Shown piece after piece: positions 37,017-47,004 of a stretch of 64,000 nt of DNA. Position numbers and translations under genes: made by a program. The notes under the pieces are model-generated. The model saw only the letters and a program-made list of their open reading frames with translations, searched no databases and was not told the DNA's origin. Source of the stretch: Polynucleobacter hallstattensis (lineage in GTDB: Bacteria; Pseudomonadota; Gammaproteobacteria; Burkholderiales; Burkholderiaceae); contig NZ_JACVPO010000001.1 of the NCBI RefSeq assembly GCF_018881835.1, positions 806,001 to 870,000 on the forward strand, read 5' to 3'. The first letter of the stretch is position 1; every line of letters begins with the position of its first letter.

Positions 37017-37238
37017 ATTTTTGGAGGATTCATTGTAGCGATCCCATAAAGTTATCCACAAGGTAGAAAAACGTGGAAAACCTGTGGATAACTTGTGAAT
37101 AACATAAAAAATCCCATATAAGTTAATGGTTTACTAAAATAGCAGCAAATAAATAGAGAAAAATACCTATATATTCTTCTTCAGCGGTTGACCTTTTGCC
37201 GAGCAACAAGGAAAATACTGGGTTTTGCAGGATGAAAC
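37017..37238. other. dnaA-rpmH intergenic region with DnaA boxes
   Basis: The divergent promoter region of dnaA (-) and rpmH (+). Boxes: TTATCCACA at 37052-37060, its exact complement at 37083-37091, and complement TTATTCACA (fits TTATNCACA) at 37094-37102. The rest is A/T rich (37103-37180). It could be a second half of a bipartite origin or the dnaA autoregulatory site. Confidence 0.75.
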
Positions 37239-37373
37239 ATGAAAAGAACATACCAACCCTCAGTAACACGTCGTAAACGCACTCACGGATTCCGTATTCG
37301 AATGAAAACCAAGAGTGGGCGCGCAGTATTAAATGCCCGCCGTGCCAAGGGTCGCAAACGCCTCGCCGTTTAA
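37239..37373 (+). CDS. rpmH: 50S ribosomal protein L34
   Basis: A 44-residue basic ribosomal protein beginning MKRTYQPS and containing [12 protein letters not shown] and the [11 protein letters not shown] end. The gene marks the rpmH-rnpA-yidD-yidC-mnmE cluster facing dnaA. Start at the ATG at 37239. Confidence 0.98.
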
Positions 37374-37381
37374 TTTAGCAG

Positions 37382-37699
37382 TTGAATAGCGCCAGGATTT
37401 CTGAGTTATTAAAAACACGCCCCAAGACAAGCTTGTGTTGGGGCTTGTATTTGTCATCTCCAAATCAGGGCGCAAAACCAGATTTGGGTATTGCGGTAGC
37501 TAAAAAACTAGCCAAACGTGCGGTAGATCGCAACCAATTAAAACGCATGATTCGCGAGCTGGTTAGATGCGCTCAAGCAACAAGCCTTAATAGCGATGTT
37601 GTGGTGAAATTAAAAAAACCAATTGGTCGTGAAACGCGCGGCAGACTCCGGAGCAAAGAAAAAGAAGGCCTGCGAGCCGAAATTGCAGGGCTAATTTAA
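37382..37699 (+). CDS. rnpA: ribonuclease P protein component
   Basis: A 105-residue basic protein that assists RNase P RNA in 5' tRNA processing. The signature LAKRAVDRNQLKRMIRE near residue 43 is the RNR motif of the family. The likely start is TTG at 37382, eight bases after the rpmH stop; no upstream ATG or GTG is available. The N-terminus is slightly divergent from the usual form. Confidence 0.95.
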   Translation: MNSARISELLKTRPKTSLCWGLYLSSPNQGAKPDLGIAVAKKLAKRAVDRNQLKRMIRELVRCAQATSLNSDVVVKLKKPIGRETRGRLRSKEKEGLRAEIAGLI

Positions 37700-37700
37700 C

Positions 37701-37940
37701 GTGCGTCTACTTAACAAGTTGGCCATTAAGGTCGTGAGGCTCTACCAAGTAACCCTCAGCCCCTTTGTTGGTATGCACTGTAAATTCATGCCCTCATGCT
37801 CACAATATGCCTGCGACTGTTTTGCTAATTACGGATTTTTAAAAAGCTTTAGGCTGATGGTGTGGCGCATCTTGCGTTGCAATCCATGGTCACAAGGCGG
37901 ACATGACCCCGCAGTAAAACCAACATCTCATCATTATTAA
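37701..37940 (+). CDS. yidD: membrane protein insertion efficiency factor YidD
   Basis: A 79-residue protein with the YidD pattern: YQVTLSPF, then FMPSCSQYACDCFANYG, then WRILRCNPWSQGGHDPA. A possible amphipathic helix at the N-terminus binds the inner face of the membrane. The start is GTG at 37701, one base after the rnpA stop, so translation is probably coupled. It assists YidC-mediated insertion. Confidence 0.96.
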   Translation: MRLLNKLAIKVVRLYQVTLSPFVGMHCKFMPSCSQYACDCFANYGFLKSFRLMVWRILRCNPWSQGGHDPAVKPTSHHY

Positions 37941-37950
37941 GTGAATGCAA

Positions 37951-39660
37951 ATGGACTTTAAAAAAACAATTCTTTGGACTGTCTTCTCCATGTCAGGCTT
38001 GTTGTTGTATAACAACTGGCAGGTTCATGAGGGCAAGCCATCGATGTTCGGTGGTGTTCCAGCAAGCACCTCCGCCCCAGTTGGCCAGGCGGCAACCACG
38101 AAGAAGGTAGACGCTCCTCCTCAGGTTTCCGGTTCGCCTGTTGCTGCAGCCCCCGCCGCAAGTACTGGGGCTATTACGGGCATCGAAAAATTTACGCTAC
38201 AAAACGACGTTCTAGTTTTAGAGATTAGTGCTAGTGGCGCAAACGTTGTTGGTGCCAAGCTACTTACTCAGCTTACGCCAGAGAAAAGGCCGGTTGAGTT
38301 ATTTCAGTACACACCTACCCATAAATATTTTGCGCGGTCTGGTCTAGTGTCTTTGGGTAACAGCGATCTTCCAAACCATACCAGCACCTTTAAGCTTGTC
38401 GAGTCTGGCAAGGATGGTTCGGGCAGACCTTTTGCTGTTTTGTCTAGTGAGCGCAACGGTGTCAAGCTAGAAAAGACCTTCATACTTAACCCAGGTAGCT
38501 ACGTTGTTGATGTTGGTCATCGCGTTACTCAAGTTAGTAAGAATCCAAACCCACTTGTTCTCTACACAGAAATTGTGCGCGATGCATCGCAAGAGCAAAA
38601 AATTGGCCCCCTTGATGGCGCCTTTTCTGCCAGCACCTTTACTGGGCCGGCCGCCTACACGGACAAAGAAAAGTTCAATAAGCTTGAGTTCACGGCGATT
38701 GATAAAAACAAAATCACTATTCCTACTAAAGTGGCTGCTGGTGAGCCAGCATGGATTGCAATGGTCCAGCATTACTTTGCAAGCGCCTGGATCCCGAGCG
38801 ACAAAGTTGCGCGAGATATTTATGCGGAAAGAGTTGAGACAAATCTTTATCGCATTGGAATGACTGCACCCCTCGGAGTTGTAGCTCCTGGCTCGGTTGT
38901 TACAGAAAAGGCAAGATTATTTGTTGGGCCACAAGAAGAAAAGGTTTTAGAGACAATAGCCCCAGGCTTCGAGCTCTTAAAAGACTATGGTTACTTAACC
39001 ATTTTGGCTAAACCCATATTCTGGCTGCTAGAAAACATTCATACTTATGTTGGCAACTGGGGCTGGTCGATTATTCTTTTGACGGTCTTAATTAAACTTG
39101 TGTTCTATCCACTTTCCGCGGCAAGCTATAAATCCATGGCGCGTATGAAAGAGGTTCAGCCGCGCCTAGTCGCCATGAAAGAGCAGTTCAAGAGCGAGCC
39201 GCAAAAAATGAATCAAGCCATGATGGAGATGTATCGTAAAGAAAAGATCAATCCCTTAGGCGGCTGTTTGCCAGTGGTGATTCAGATCCCAGTATTTATC
39301 GCGTTGTACTGGGTGTTATTGTCATCTGTTGAGTTGCGTGGCGCACCTTGGATTTTATGGGTGCACGACCTATCACTCCCAGACACTTCAATTAGCGACC
39401 TCTTGGGCATTACACAACTTTTCCCCATCGGAATTTTGCCAATCGTCATGGCTCTGTCAATGTTTGTCCAAACCAAACTAAACCCAACCCCTCCAGATCC
39501 TATTCAGGCCAAGGTAATGCTGTACATGCCCATCGTGTTTTCGATCATGTTCTTCTTCTTCCCTGCAGGCTTGGTTTTGTACTGGGTAGTGAACAACCTA
39601 CTGTCGATTGCTCAGCAATGGCAGATCAATCAAATGTTCGGAAAGAAGCTGGTTAAATAA
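37951..39660 (+). CDS. yidC: membrane protein insertase YidC
   Basis: A 569-residue inner-membrane insertase. An N-terminal helix (about residues 6-22) leads into a large periplasmic beta domain (about 60-340), followed by five core helices from about residue 365. The first core helix has the hydrophilic-groove arginine region, and the IVMALSMFVQTKLNP and MFFFFPAGLVLYWVVNN segments are typical. The start at 37951 (MDFKKTILW) fits the family and has AAGTGA upstream. An ATG two codons earlier is possible. Confidence 0.98.
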   Translation: MDFKKTILWTVFSMSGLLLYNNWQVHEGKPSMFGGVPASTSAPVGQAATTKKVDAPPQVSGSPVAAAPAASTGAITGIEKFTLQNDVLVLEISASGANVVGAKLLTQLTPEKRPVELFQYTPTHKYFARSGLVSLGNSDLPNHTSTFKLVESGKDGSGRPFAVLSSERNGVKLEKTFILNPGSYVVDVGHRVTQVSKNPNPLVLYTEIVRDASQEQKIGPLDGAFSASTFTGPAAYTDKEKFNKLEFTAIDKNKITIPTKVAAGEPAWIAMVQHYFASAWIPSDKVARDIYAERVETNLYRIGMTAPLGVVAPGSVVTEKARLFVGPQEEKVLETIAPGFELLKDYGYLTILAKPIFWLLENIHTYVGNWGWSIILLTVLIKLVFYPLSAASYKSMARMKEVQPRLVAMKEQFKSEPQKMNQAMMEMYRKEKINPLGGCLPVVIQIPVFIALYWVLLSSVELRGAPWILWVHDLSLPDTSISDLLGITQLFPIGILPIVMALSMFVQTKLNPTPPDPIQAKVMLYMPIVFSIMFFFFPAGLVLYWVVNNLLSIAQQWQINQMFGKKLVK

Positions 39661-39697
39661 ATTTTTAGCTGCTGAAAATAGATAAGGAGTGCCCGCA

Positions 39698-41080
39698 ATG
39701 ATGACGAGAAAGCTGCCCATCATTGCGCTTGCCACCGCGCCGGGCAAGGCTGGAGTTGGTGTCATTCGTATTAGTGGGCCCCAGCTCTTACCTATGGCTA
39801 CAGCTTTATTTAATAGGGCGCTTACACCCCGGCAAGCCAACTTACTCACTCTTCGAGATGCGCAGGGTGACTCGATCGATCAACTCCTCGCTATTTACTT
39901 TGCAGCACCCGCCTCTTTTACGGGTGAAGATGTCCTCGAGCTGCAATGCCATGGTGGACCGAAGCTTTTAGAGTTAGTTATGAAGCGATGTCTTGAGTTG
40001 GGAAAAGATCAAGGATTAGTAATTGCTGAGCCTGGAGAATTTTCTTTACGAGCCTACCTGAACAACAAAATTGATTTAGCTCAAGCTGAGGCGATTGCAG
40101 ATTTAATTGATGCTCAAAGTGCAGCGGCGGTACGCGGTGCAGCACGCTCCTTGCAAGGAGATTTCTCAAATGACATCAACAGCCTGATTGAAGAGATCAC
40201 CCAGTTACGCATTTTGGTGGAGTCCACCCTGGACTTTCCTGAGGAAGAGATTGAGTTTCTGGAGAATGCCCAAGCCCGTGAACGCCTAAGCGCCGTAATG
40301 CAAAAGCTATACGCGCTAAGGGAGGGGGCCAAACAAGGCAAGATTTTGCGCGACGGCATCCAGTTAGTTTTGGCTGGTGCGCCTAACGTTGGGAAAAGCT
40401 CCCTACTAAATCGCCTCGCTGGTGAGGAGGTCGCTATTGTTACGCCTATCGCCGGAACTACAAGAGATCGCGTCAAGGAGAGTATTACCATCGGCGGTGT
40501 TCCTATGCACATCATTGATACCGCAGGCTTACGTGATACCAGCGATCTAGTTGAGGCAAAAGGCATCGAAAGATCATGGGAGGCCATTGGGGCGGCGGAC
40601 CTAGTTATTTTTCTGCAAGACCCAAGCTCTTCAGAAGCAACTAATGCCACCGAAACTTTGGAGCTAAAAACCCAAATCTTGAAAGCACTCCCCTCAAAGT
40701 GCCCCGTGCTAGAGGTCAATAACAAATCAGATCTATTGGGTGGCCCCATTCCCAATCAAGACGGAAAGCCAGCCTTGCTCATTTCAGCTAAGACGGGCGA
40801 GGGCATTGAGGCTCTAAAACAGAAAATTTTAGAGTTGGTAGGTTGGGGCGGCTCTCAGGAGGGAGTGATTGTGGCACGCAGGCGGCACCTAGATTGCTTA
40901 GATAGGGCTGCAACCCACCTAGAGCAGTCTCAACAATTTGCCGCTAATGGCAATGTATCGCTGGAGTTATTTGCAGAAGAGCTCCGTTTGGCACAAGATC
41001 AGCTCGGACAAATTACTGGGAAGCTGCTCCCAGACGATCTTTTGGGCAAGATATTTAGTCAATTTTGTATTGGCAAATAA
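39698..41080 (+). CDS. mnmE: tRNA modification GTPase MnmE
   Basis: A 460-residue GTPase. An N-terminal formyl-THF-binding domain is followed by a helical domain and an inserted G domain with G1 GAPNVGKSS near residue 229, G3 DTAGLRDT and G4 NKSD. The protein ends in the conserved FCIGK with its cysteine. It partners MnmG to make cmnm5U34. The start is ATG 39698, preceded by AAGGAG at 39685-39689. An upstream GTG at 39689 is not supported. Confidence 0.98.
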   Translation: MMTRKLPIIALATAPGKAGVGVIRISGPQLLPMATALFNRALTPRQANLLTLRDAQGDSIDQLLAIYFAAPASFTGEDVLELQCHGGPKLLELVMKRCLELGKDQGLVIAEPGEFSLRAYLNNKIDLAQAEAIADLIDAQSAAAVRGAARSLQGDFSNDINSLIEEITQLRILVESTLDFPEEEIEFLENAQARERLSAVMQKLYALREGAKQGKILRDGIQLVLAGAPNVGKSSLLNRLAGEEVAIVTPIAGTTRDRVKESITIGGVPMHIIDTAGLRDTSDLVEAKGIERSWEAIGAADLVIFLQDPSSSEATNATETLELKTQILKALPSKCPVLEVNNKSDLLGGPIPNQDGKPALLISAKTGEGIEALKQKILELVGWGGSQEGVIVARRRHLDCLDRAATHLEQSQQFAANGNVSLELFAEELRLAQDQLGQITGKLLPDDLLGKIFSQFCIGK

Positions 41081-41170
41081 AAGACTTGCTCTTGGCAGGT
41101 TCGTCCATAAAAAAGACGCCTGAAATGTTAAAATAGTGCGATCAAAAATATTACATTTCATAGGATTCAC

Positions 41171-43018
41171 ATGACCGTCAATAGCAATACACCTGAGTAC
41201 GTAAAAAACCAAAAGCTGATTCAATGGGTTGCAGATGTAGCTGCCCTAACCAAGCCAGACAAAATTCACTGGTGTGATGGCTCCCAATCTGAATATGATG
41301 AATTTTGTGAGTTGTTAGTAAGCGCTGGCGTGTTCAAGCGCCTCAACCCTGCCAAGCGCAAAAATGCTTTCTTAGCACTATCAGACCCTGATGACGTAGC
41401 TCGCGTAGAAGACCGCACCTTTATCTGCTCTGCAAATAAAGAGGATGCGGGCCCAACCAATAACTGGGTGGAGCCAAGCGAAATGCGCGCCACCCTTGAG
41501 CCATTGTTTGATGGTTGTATGCGCGGCAGAACAATGTATGTAGTGCCATTCTCGATGGGCCCAATTGGCTCCCCAATTGCGCACATAGGTGTTGAGCTTT
41601 CCGATAGCCCATATGTTGCTATCAATATGCGCTTGATGACCCGTATGGGTAAGGCGGTTATTGATCAGCTTGGCGTTTCCGGCGAATTTGTTCCTTGTAT
41701 TCATACTGTTGGTAAGCCATTAGCTGCCGGCGAAAAAGACGTTGCTTGGCCTAACAACAAAACCAAGTACATCGTGCACTATCCTGAAACTCGCGAAATT
41801 TGGTCTTTCGGATCTGGTTATGGCGGCAACGCTTTGTTGGGTAAAAAATGTTTCGCATTGCGTATCGCATCTAACATGGGACGTGACCAGGGTTGGCTCG
41901 CTGAGCACATGTTGATCTTGGGTGTGACATCCCCCGAAGGCAAGAAATATCATATTGCCGCAGCATTCCCATCTGCCTGTGGAAAAACCAATTTCTCCAT
42001 GATGATTCCTCCAAAGGGATTTGAGGGGTGGAAGGTCACTACGGTCGGCGACGACATTGCATGGATCAAGCCACGCAAAGACGCCGTTACAGGCAAGACA
42101 CGTTTGTTTGCGATCAACCCAGAGTCTGGATACTTCGGCGTTGCCCCAGGAACAAATCGTCAAACCAATCCAAATTGTTTAGATTCATTAAACCAAGACG
42201 TGATCTTCACTAACGTCGGTTTAACTGATGATGGTGATGTTTGGTGGGAAGGTTTGACTGATACACCTCCAGCACACTTAATTGATTGGCAAGGCAAAGA
42301 CTGGACTCCTGCCGATGGTACAGCTGGCCGTAAAGCAGCGCACCCAAACTCACGCTTTACTGTAGCCGCCACAAACAACCCAGCGGTTGATCCTAACTGG
42401 GATAACCCTGAAGGTGTAGCAATTGATGCGTTCTTGTTTGGCGGTCGTCGCTCAAACACAGTGCCATTAGTGAGCGAAGCACGTGACTGGGTAGAAGGTG
42501 TTTATATGGCCGCGACAATGGGCTCTGAAACTACTGCTGCGATTACTGGCCAAGTAGGCGTTGTGCGTCGCGATCCATTTGCAATGATTGCATTTGCTGG
42601 TTACAACATGAGCGACTACTTCCAACATTGGTTGAATATCGGCAGCAAGCTTGCTGCTGAAGGCGCTGTATTGCCTAAGATCTATTGCGTAAACTGGTTC
42701 CGTAAAGATGAAAATGGCAAATTTATCTGGCCTGGTTTTGGCGAAAATATGCGCGTACTTTCTTGGATCTTGGGCCGTGCTGAAGGCACAGCTAAAGGCA
42801 AAGAAACTATATTTGGTATTTGCCCAGAGCATGCGGATATGCATTGGAATGGCCTTGACTACTCAGTAGATAAGTTTGAAAAAGCCATTACTGTCGCTGT
42901 TGACGACTGGAAAAATGAACTCGAACTGCATTCAGAGTTATTTGCGCATTTAGGCGAGCGCTTGCCAAAAGAGTTAGTCGAAGCACGCAGCAAAATCGAG
43001 AAGCGCTTAAATGCCTAG
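41171..43018 (+). CDS. pckG: phosphoenolpyruvate carboxykinase (GTP)
   Basis: A 615-residue GTP-type PEPCK. The kinase-1a P-loop [13 protein letters not shown] lies near residue 285, and the catalytic loop and metal-site segments ([10 protein letters not shown]) follow. It interconverts oxaloacetate and phosphoenolpyruvate, feeding gluconeogenesis from organic acids, which suits an organism living on small carboxylates. The start is the ATG at 41171 with AGGATT upstream. It stands alone with its own promoter region. Confidence 0.98.
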   Translation: MTVNSNTPEYVKNQKLIQWVADVAALTKPDKIHWCDGSQSEYDEFCELLVSAGVFKRLNPAKRKNAFLALSDPDDVARVEDRTFICSANKEDAGPTNNWVEPSEMRATLEPLFDGCMRGRTMYVVPFSMGPIGSPIAHIGVELSDSPYVAINMRLMTRMGKAVIDQLGVSGEFVPCIHTVGKPLAAGEKDVAWPNNKTKYIVHYPETREIWSFGSGYGGNALLGKKCFALRIASNMGRDQGWLAEHMLILGVTSPEGKKYHIAAAFPSACGKTNFSMMIPPKGFEGWKVTTVGDDIAWIKPRKDAVTGKTRLFAINPESGYFGVAPGTNRQTNPNCLDSLNQDVIFTNVGLTDDGDVWWEGLTDTPPAHLIDWQGKDWTPADGTAGRKAAHPNSRFTVAATNNPAVDPNWDNPEGVAIDAFLFGGRRSNTVPLVSEARDWVEGVYMAATMGSETTAAITGQVGVVRRDPFAMIAFAGYNMSDYFQHWLNIGSKLAAEGAVLPKIYCVNWFRKDENGKFIWPGFGENMRVLSWILGRAEGTAKGKETIFGICPEHADMHWNGLDYSVDKFEKAITVAVDDWKNELELHSELFAHLGERLPKELVEARSKIEKRLNA

Positions 43019-43065
43019 GTCGCCCCTAGAAATTTAAGTAGTCTTTTCAACAACACCATTATTTA

Positions 43066-44301
43066 ATGACCTCACTCCAACACCATGACATCGTGGTGAT
43101 TGGAGCAGGCATTGCAGGTGCGACCATTACTAGCGAGTTACTCGAGCGTGGTCAGACTGTTTGTATTATTGATGCTGCATCTCATCCCGCAGCTGCATGT
43201 TCTAGTCACGCCTTTGCTATTGCTCATCCTCATGTTGGACGAGGCGCCCCTCGCCTACTACGTTTAACTCGCATTGCATTTTTGATGGCAGAGGCTCGCT
43301 GGGGCCAGACTTGGAATCAGCATGGCATTTTTCAGCCAAACAAAAGGGACAAAACTTTTTGTCGTGATGATGTCGCCACTTATTTGAAATCACTCGATCT
43401 CGATGAGGCTATGGCCAAAGCACTTGATGCGGATGAGGCATTGCAAATTTGCGGCATTAATCAAAATGGTATATGGCTTCCACGGGGCGCGTCACTAAAC
43501 TTATCTGAAGTGACGCATGGGGCGCTAAAGCCCCACCCAAAACTGACTTGCTGCTGGAATCTCTCTGTAGCTCGACTGGAAAAAGTCGATGCGGGCTGGC
43601 GGTTAATTAACCCTCAAGATCAGCCCATCATGACGGCTGGCAAAGTCATCATTGCAGCAGCGCTAGAAACCAAAAGCTTAGTTGAAAGCATCGATGTGCG
43701 ACTCCCCTTAAGACCAGTTCGCGGACAGCTGAGTATATTTTCTATTAATATGAAAAGTTCTTGGGCACCACAACTGCCGCACACTGCCATAACGGGGGAT
43801 GGCTATTGTTTACCAGCTAAGAAATTAACCGATGGAAATTATCAATGGATAGTAGGCTCTAGTTTTGATGAAGGCGAATCTGATCTTCAAGACTGGAATT
43901 CAAGCGATGACTTTAATCGCGAGCAGGCAAAAGGGTTATTGAACTACCCAGAGGGTGATACCAAGCAACTTCAAAAGGCAGGAAGCTTTGTGGGCATTCG
44001 TTGTGTTGCGGGCGATCGCTTACCGATCATTGGTGCGCTGAGTCAACGCCCAGGGATATTTTTAGCAACAGCCCTGGGGTCGAGAGGCGCCCTTTGGTCA
44101 GCTTTAGCGGCTAAGCTGATTACAGCTCAAGTGCTCGAAGATGACTTTGCTTTAATGGCTCGCTTAGGTTTTGCTACAGACTTGGTGGCAGCACTTGCAC
44201 CTGCGCGTTTCTTTGCTGGGGCTTTAGCTGCAGCCCCCGCTTTGGGCGCTTTAGCTTCAAACTCAAAACCAATTTTGCCATCCGCCCCCAAGGCAAGATA
44301 A
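43066..44301 (+). CDS. FAD-dependent oxidoreductase, MnmC(o)-type domain protein
   Basis: A 411-residue protein. FAD-binding motif VIGAGIAGATITSELLERG is at the N-terminus. The pattern HAFAIAHPH, the strand PVRGQLSIF, and the end motifs GIRCVAGDRLPIIGAL and ALGSRGALWSALAAKLI match the C-terminal oxidase half of MnmC, which converts cmnm5U34 to nm5U34 in tRNA. The N-terminal methyltransferase half is missing. The conserved part ends near ALAPARFF, and the last about 25 residues are an Ala/Pro-rich extension. The last 175 bp are antisense to topB. Confidence 0.85.
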   Translation: MTSLQHHDIVVIGAGIAGATITSELLERGQTVCIIDAASHPAAACSSHAFAIAHPHVGRGAPRLLRLTRIAFLMAEARWGQTWNQHGIFQPNKRDKTFCRDDVATYLKSLDLDEAMAKALDADEALQICGINQNGIWLPRGASLNLSEVTHGALKPHPKLTCCWNLSVARLEKVDAGWRLINPQDQPIMTAGKVIIAAALETKSLVESIDVRLPLRPVRGQLSIFSINMKSSWAPQLPHTAITGDGYCLPAKKLTDGNYQWIVGSSFDEGESDLQDWNSSDDFNREQAKGLLNYPEGDTKQLQKAGSFVGIRCVAGDRLPIIGALSQRPGIFLATALGSRGALWSALAAKLITAQVLEDDFALMARLGFATDLVAALAPARFFAGALAAAPALGALASNSKPILPSAPKAR

Positions 44302-46805
44302 GCTTTAAAGCCACGGCCAGTGCGGTTAGATTTAAAGTTGGCTAGCAGATCAGTTTTGCCCTCTGTAAGCAGTTTTTGAACTTGCTCAGCAGAAATTTCT
44401 TGTTGCAAAACAACCTTGCCGGTTTTGAAATCACACGACTTACCTGGGCCAGTGTTTCTTTCGCACAAGTAGCGCATGCCATCTTCATATACAGCACCAG
44501 AGCACTTTGGACACACGCCTAAAGCTTGTCTGCCGGTAAAGTCGATTGCCTCAGATTCATCCTCTTGAGTATTGCCAAAATCAAACTCAAGCTTAAAGCC
44601 TGCGTTTGGATAATCGGCATCATCTTCAGGAATTTCACTTAACTTAATAATTGCTGCAAATGGCCTACCCATCTTGCTGCGGAATCCTTGTAGTGGCCCA
44701 ATTGTTTTTTCTCGCAACAGTTCTTCGACCTCGGGATATTCAAATGCACGGCCACCGGGGGTTTTGCTAATCGTAAATCCACACTTCTCGCATGCAAAGC
44801 GACGATAGTTTTCTTTAACGGCGCCTTTGCAGTGAGGACACGGCGTAGACATAGTCGCGTAATCGCCTGGAATAGTGTCGCTGTCATACTCTTTAGCGCG
44901 CTTGACGATGCGCTGCGTCATCTGGGCAATTTCTTGCATGAAGGTATCGCGATTCATCTCACCGCGCTCAATCAGGGAGAGTTTATTTTCCCAGCTACCT
45001 GTGAGGTCGGGCCTTGTTAGTTCTTCAACATCTAGGCCGCGCAAGAGCGTCATTAATTGGAATGCTTTGGCGGTAGGTATTAGCTCCCGTGCTTCGCGCA
45101 CCATATATCTCTCTGCCAGCAGACCTTCAATGATGGCGGCACGAGTTGCGGGTGTGCCCAAGCCTTTTTCGGCCATCGCTTCACGCATATCATCATCATC
45201 TACCCACTTACCAGCACTTTCCATTGCCGATAACAAGGTTGCTTCGGTATAGCGCGCTGGCGGCTTGGTTTTTAATGGGATCGCTGCAATAGATTCATTT
45301 TGAACGGTTTCACCTTCTTGCACCGCCACCAACTCATCGTCCGCTTGATTGGATCTGCCGTATACCGTTAACCAACCCGGTGTGACCAGCACGCGACCTT
45401 CGGTTTTAAAGTGATGTCCAGATGCTTCGGTGATGCGAGTAGTGACGCGGAATTCGGCTGCAGGATAAAACACTGCCAAGAAGCGACGGACAACCAAGTC
45501 ATACAGTTTTTGTTCTGGCTCACTGAGGCTCTTTGGAGACTCTAGGGTTGGGATGATCGCAAAGTGATCGGATATTTTGGAGTTATCAAAAATACGTTTA
45601 TTTGGTTTGATCCAGCCATATCCTGCTTTGGCTTTTGGATCCTTGGGATCGCCTTGTAAAATTTGTTTGGCAAAGGAGCGATACTCTTGTGAGTTGTCAG
45701 CCAGGTTTTCCATAGTCTGCTTGACGGTATCCAGATAATCTTCAGGCAGGGCCTTAGCATCAGTACGTGGATAGGTCAGCACTTTATGGCGCTCGTAAAG
45801 CGCTTGAGCCAAGCCCAAAGTATTTTTAGCAGAGAAGCCAAAGCGCGCATTTGCCTCACGTTGCAGGCTTGTTAAATCAAATAGTTGAGGCGCTAATTGA
45901 GTTGCTGGCTTGGCCTCTTCTTTGACGCTCGCTTTTTTATCGCGACAGGCAGCCACAATACTTTGTGCGGCAGCTTCACTCCAGAGGCGATTCTCACGAG
46001 CATCTGGAATTGCGACATCTTTCCTAAATTTAGGATCAAACCAGCGCCCTTCATACACTCCAGCTGCAGCGATAAACTCTGCTTTCACCTCCCAATAGTC
46101 TTTAGAGATAAATTTACGAATGAGCTCTTCACGCTCAACCACAATTGATAGTGTTGGCGTCTGTACTCGACCAACTGTCGTCAGAAAGAATCCACCGCTT
46201 TTGCTGTTAAACGCGGTCATCGCTCGCGTACCGTTAATACCAACTAGCCAATCCGCTTCAGAGCGGCAGCGTGCCGCATCTGCGAGAGGTTGCATCTCAG
46301 TATCGCTGCGTAGGGAGGCAAAGCCATCGCGAATTGCTGCTGGCGTCATGGATTGCAACCAGAGCCGTTTAATAGCCTGCGGTGCTTTTGCATGCTGTGC
46401 AATTAAACGAAAGATCAACTCACCTTCGCGTCCTGCGTCACATGCATTGATAAGTTGATTGATGTCTTTGCGCTTAATGAGCTTTTGCAAGACCTTCAGC
46501 CGCGATTCAGTTTTAGCGATCGGTCGTAAGTCGAAATAGGGCGGCACAACTGGAAGATTTGCAAATGACCATTTACCACGTTTGACATCAAATTCTTCAG
46601 GTGCGGCAATTTCAAGTAGATGGCCAACTGCAGAGGAGATAACAAAGTCGTCGTTCTCGAAATAGTCCTCATATTTAGTGAAGCCACCCAAGGCCTTGGC
46701 AATGTCATTCGCAACAGAAGGTTTCTCTGCAATGATCAGTGCCTTAGGGTGATCAACGCTTGAAGTCTTGGGACTGCTTTTTTTGGTAGATGCTTTAGTT
46801 GCCAC
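44127..46805 (-). CDS. topB: DNA topoisomerase III (TopB type IA)
   Basis: An 892-residue type IA topoisomerase. The TOPRIM start ALIIAEKPSVANDIAKAL and the DAGREGELIFR motif are followed by the catalytic tyrosine in LTYPRTDA. Two C-terminal zinc-finger-like sets (CPHC...CEKC and CPKC...C) follow. The N-terminus (first 20 residues) and the last about 45 residues are Lys/Ala rich. It decatenates and relaxes DNA. The stop lies inside the convergent MnmC gene, so the two genes overlap by 175 bp. Confidence 0.95.
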   Translation of the reverse strand: MATKASTKKSSPKTSSVDHPKALIIAEKPSVANDIAKALGGFTKYEDYFENDDFVISSAVGHLLEIAAPEEFDVKRGKWSFANLPVVPPYFDLRPIAKTESRLKVLQKLIKRKDINQLINACDAGREGELIFRLIAQHAKAPQAIKRLWLQSMTPAAIRDGFASLRSDTEMQPLADAARCRSEADWLVGINGTRAMTAFNSKSGGFFLTTVGRVQTPTLSIVVEREELIRKFISKDYWEVKAEFIAAAGVYEGRWFDPKFRKDVAIPDARENRLWSEAAAQSIVAACRDKKASVKEEAKPATQLAPQLFDLTSLQREANARFGFSAKNTLGLAQALYERHKVLTYPRTDAKALPEDYLDTVKQTMENLADNSQEYRSFAKQILQGDPKDPKAKAGYGWIKPNKRIFDNSKISDHFAIIPTLESPKSLSEPEQKLYDLVVRRFLAVFYPAAEFRVTTRITEASGHHFKTEGRVLVTPGWLTVYGRSNQADDELVAVQEGETVQNESIAAIPLKTKPPARYTEATLLSAMESAGKWVDDDDMREAMAEKGLGTPATRAAIIEGLLAERYMVREARELIPTAKAFQLMTLLRGLDVEELTRPDLTGSWENKLSLIERGEMNRDTFMQEIAQMTQRIVKRAKEYDSDTIPGDYATMSTPCPHCKGAVKENYRRFACEKCGFTISKTPGGRAFEYPEVEELLREKTIGPLQGFRSKMGRPFAAIIKLSEIPEDDADYPNAGFKLEFDFGNTQEDESEAIDFTGRQALGVCPKCSGAVYEDGMRYLCERNTGPGKSCDFKTGKVVLQQEISAEQVQKLLTEGKTDLLANFKSNRTGRGFKAYLALGADGKIGFEFEAKAPKAGAAAKAPAKKRAGASAATKSVAKPKRAIKAKSSSST

Positions 46806-46935
46806 GCGTTTTGCCTAAATTTGTGCTTGAAATGATGTTTTTAATGGGTGAAAACGGGTAACCAATTTAAACCAGATCCTGGTCAGACTATTTCCATGCC
46901 CCTTTTTTATTATTAACCGATAAATTGACAAAAGT

Positions 46936-46960
46936 CCAAAAACCTCATTTTTAGGGGTTT
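46936..46960 (-). terminator. possible terminator after dprA
   Basis: On the minus strand AAACCCC / GAGGTTT forms a 7-bp stem (one wobble pair) with a 7-nt loop, then TTT. It lies about 45 bp beyond the dprA stop. Confidence 0.45.
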
Positions 46961-46982
46961 AGTAAAGACCCAGTAAAGACCC
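46961..46982. repeat. tandem duplication of an 11-bp unit
   Basis: AGTAAAGACCC occurs twice in tandem (46961-46971 and 46972-46982) between topB and dprA, next to a second short duplicated unit CTTTAAATG near the dprA stop. It probably arose by slippage. Confidence 0.8.
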
Positions 46983-47004
46983 TATTTTTTCTAAAAATGG
47001 CGCT

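Noticed and set aside
37017..37061. Extended dnaA start at 37061
   Set aside because: The extra 15 codons cover a DnaA box and do not fit DnaA N-termini; ATG 37016 is better.
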